This document shows positions 62,981 through 64,000 of a DNA stretch of 64,000 nucleotides, piece after piece. The stretch's first letter is position 1. Each line of letters opens with the position of its first letter. The notes under the pieces were generated by a model, which was not told where the DNA came from, did no database searches, and saw only the letters and a program-made list of their open reading frames with translations. This DNA comes from WTFY01 sp965214675 (GTDB lineage Bacteria; Pseudomonadota; Gammaproteobacteria; UBA4575). Where the stretch lies: contig OZ243969.1 of NCBI GenBank assembly GCA_965214675.1, positions 1,736,001-1,800,000 on the forward strand, given 5' to 3'. Both the position numbers and the translations under genes were made by a program.

Positions 62981-63311
62981 AATGCTGTTTACAAAAGCTT
63001 GAAAAGAGCAGATACATTCCTTTACTTGAGCGAGAAAGATCGTTTCGATCTTCTTCCGGATGGACTATTGGCACATTTTGGCAAGCCCGTCTTTGTTTTG
63101 GAATTTGAGCTAAGGGAAGATCGAACACTTGCACAAGCGGACACTAGACAGGTCTTGGGTGACCTGGATGAACAAGGGTACTATTTACAAATTCCGCCAC
63201 AAGCTCACAAACCATCTTGTGCCCGGTGACGGTATCTGTATTTTCAGTTTGTCCGGCCTATTCCAGGCACAAGTTCTTCCCAAACCGGAGTATGCGGATA
63301 TACAGCTTTAA
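62977..63311 (+). pseudogene. YcgL-like small protein, apparent frameshifts
   Basis: A YcgL-family protein of about 110 residues (UPF0745), function unknown. The central part is readable: KSLKRADTFLYLSEKDRF, then PDGLLAHFGKPVFVLEFEL, LGDLDEQGYYLQIPP. To match the family, two bases are missing at the T run near 62988-62990 and one extra base lies near 63195-63202. The GTG at 62977 overlaps the speA stop. The final 40 residues after the second shift are not well conserved, so the real end is uncertain. Confidence 0.6.
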
Positions 63312-63354
63312 CAGAGGTACTGTCACCGAAGCGGGATCTTGCTTGAAGGGTCGG

Positions 63355-63371
63355 CATGCGGGTTCCGCATG
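63355..63371. repeat. Hairpin between ycgL and nadA
   Basis: A 7-bp perfect hairpin (CATGCGG, gtt, CCGCATG) lies between the convergent genes. No T run follows, so termination is uncertain. Confidence 0.35.
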
Positions 63372-63391
63372 ACATGAGTTTCTATTGGATT

Positions 63392-64000
63392 TTAATGGGC
63401 AACAAAATCCAGCATTCTGTGGGTTGAACGGTATGCTTTTCTTCGAATTTCTTCAGGTACCTGAATCTCATTTTCGCCAGATTCCAGCACAGCTTCAAGA
63501 TTATGCAGGCCATTCATAGCCATCCACGGACAGTGCGCACAACTTTTGCAGGTAGCCCCTTCCCCGGCAGTAGGCGCTTCGATAAATAGCTTGTCAGGTG
63601 CAGCTTTTTTCATTTTGTAAAATATGCGATTGTCAGTTGCTACGATGAATGACTGGTGTGGTAATTCCTGGGCCGCCCTGATGAGAGCGGTGGTCGAACC
63701 AACGACATCTGCTGCTTCAATAACTGCTTCCGGGGACTCTGGATGCACCAAGATGCCGGCATCCGGATGTTTAGCAATCAGGTCTCCTAGGGCACGTGCC
63801 TTAAACTCCTCATGTACGATACAGGCACCTTGCCATGAGATCATGTCTGCACCCGTGACCTTTTCAATGTAGCGTCCCAGATGTCGGTCGGGTGCCCAAA
63901 GGATCTTTTTGTCTTGGTCCATTAGATGGGACACCACTTTCAGGGCGATGCTTGAAGTGACGACCCAGTCAGCCCGTGCCTTGACCTCGGCACTTGTGTT
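63392..64000 (-). CDS. nadA: Quinolinate synthase NadA, C-terminal part
   Basis: [4Fe-4S] enzyme that makes quinolinate for NAD. The frame is open from the window edge; 202 residues are visible. The landmarks NTSAEVKARADWVVTSS, ILWAPDRHLGRYI, CIVHEEFKA with one cluster Cys, and CKSCAHCPWMAMN with another are intact. No frameshift is seen here, in contrast to the three genes just before it. Confidence 0.93.
   Translation of the reverse strand, partial: NTSAEVKARADWVVTSSIALKVVSHLMDQDKKILWAPDRHLGRYIEKVTGADMISWQGACIVHEEFKARALGDLIAKHPDAGILVHPESPEAVIEAADVVGSTTALIRAAQELPHQSFIVATDNRIFYKMKKAAPDKLFIEAPTAGEGATCKSCAHCPWMAMNGLHNLEAVLESGENEIQVPEEIRRKAYRSTHRMLDFVAH

Overview
The window reads as a chromosomal stretch of a free-living gammaproteobacterium. 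The base composition is moderate, and the gene blocks are gammaproteobacterial in order: lptM-lysA-dapF-DUF484-xerC, hslVU, ubiE-ubiJ-ubiB, hemCDXY, polA/engB, cytochrome c4-dsbA, and torF-glnK-amtB. The c-type cytochromes, ubiquinone genes, Mrp-type antiporter and TRAP transporter point to a respiring, probably aquatic (perhaps Chromatiales-like) organism. That last placement is inference.

Layout. 1-6080: end of pstS, then pstCAB-phoU (phosphate uptake). 6311-12690: small lipoprotein, gmk, rpoZ, spoT, ridA, recG. 12713-13960: a small membrane protein, a Rieske protein and a SnoaL-like protein. 13979-21303 (minus): a ten-gene Mrp-type antiporter operon carrying three NuoL/M/N-like subunits. 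21381-25411 (minus): hemC-hemD-hemX-hemY. 25563-32570: argH, an esterase, lptM, lysA, a methyltransferase, dapF, DUF484, xerC. 32693-40239: hslVU, a DUF971 protein, ubiE-ubiJ-ubiB, uvrD. 40358-43404: a TRAP transporter split into convergent pieces. 43420-47314: thrB and, divergently, polA. 47547-51671: an iron-type cluster (imelysin, LbtU-like porin and, divergently, a di-haem oxidoreductase) around a Fur-box-like site. 51858-52598: a candidate small RNA and engB. 52930-57383: cytochrome c4, dsbA, an NCS2 permease with an unusual C-terminal domain, cytochrome c5, ubiK. 57559-60100: torF-glnK-amtB behind a sigma-54 promoter and an NtrC-like site. 60106-64000: speE, speA, ycgL-like, and the end of nadA.

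How the genes connect. Phosphate (Pst), ammonium (GlnK/AmtB), iron (Fur cluster) and the stringent response (SpoT, RpoZ) give a nutrient-sensing theme, but most of the window is conserved housekeeping. UbiE, UbiJ, UbiB and UbiK belong to ubiquinone synthesis; HemCDXY feed haem to the several cytochromes c.

Points of most interest: DNA polymerase I has lost two of four 3'-5' exonuclease metal ligands; a candidate structured sRNA with an anti-Shine-Dalgarno loop lies in the Spot 42 position beside engB; the Fur-type divergent cluster sits in the polA-engB gap; an NCS2 permease is fused to an RsbW/HATPase-like domain; and amtB, speE and ycgL (59.6-63.3 kb) carry single-base frameshifts, either sequence errors or recent decay. 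No tRNA, rRNA, CRISPR array, insertion sequence or prophage was recognised.
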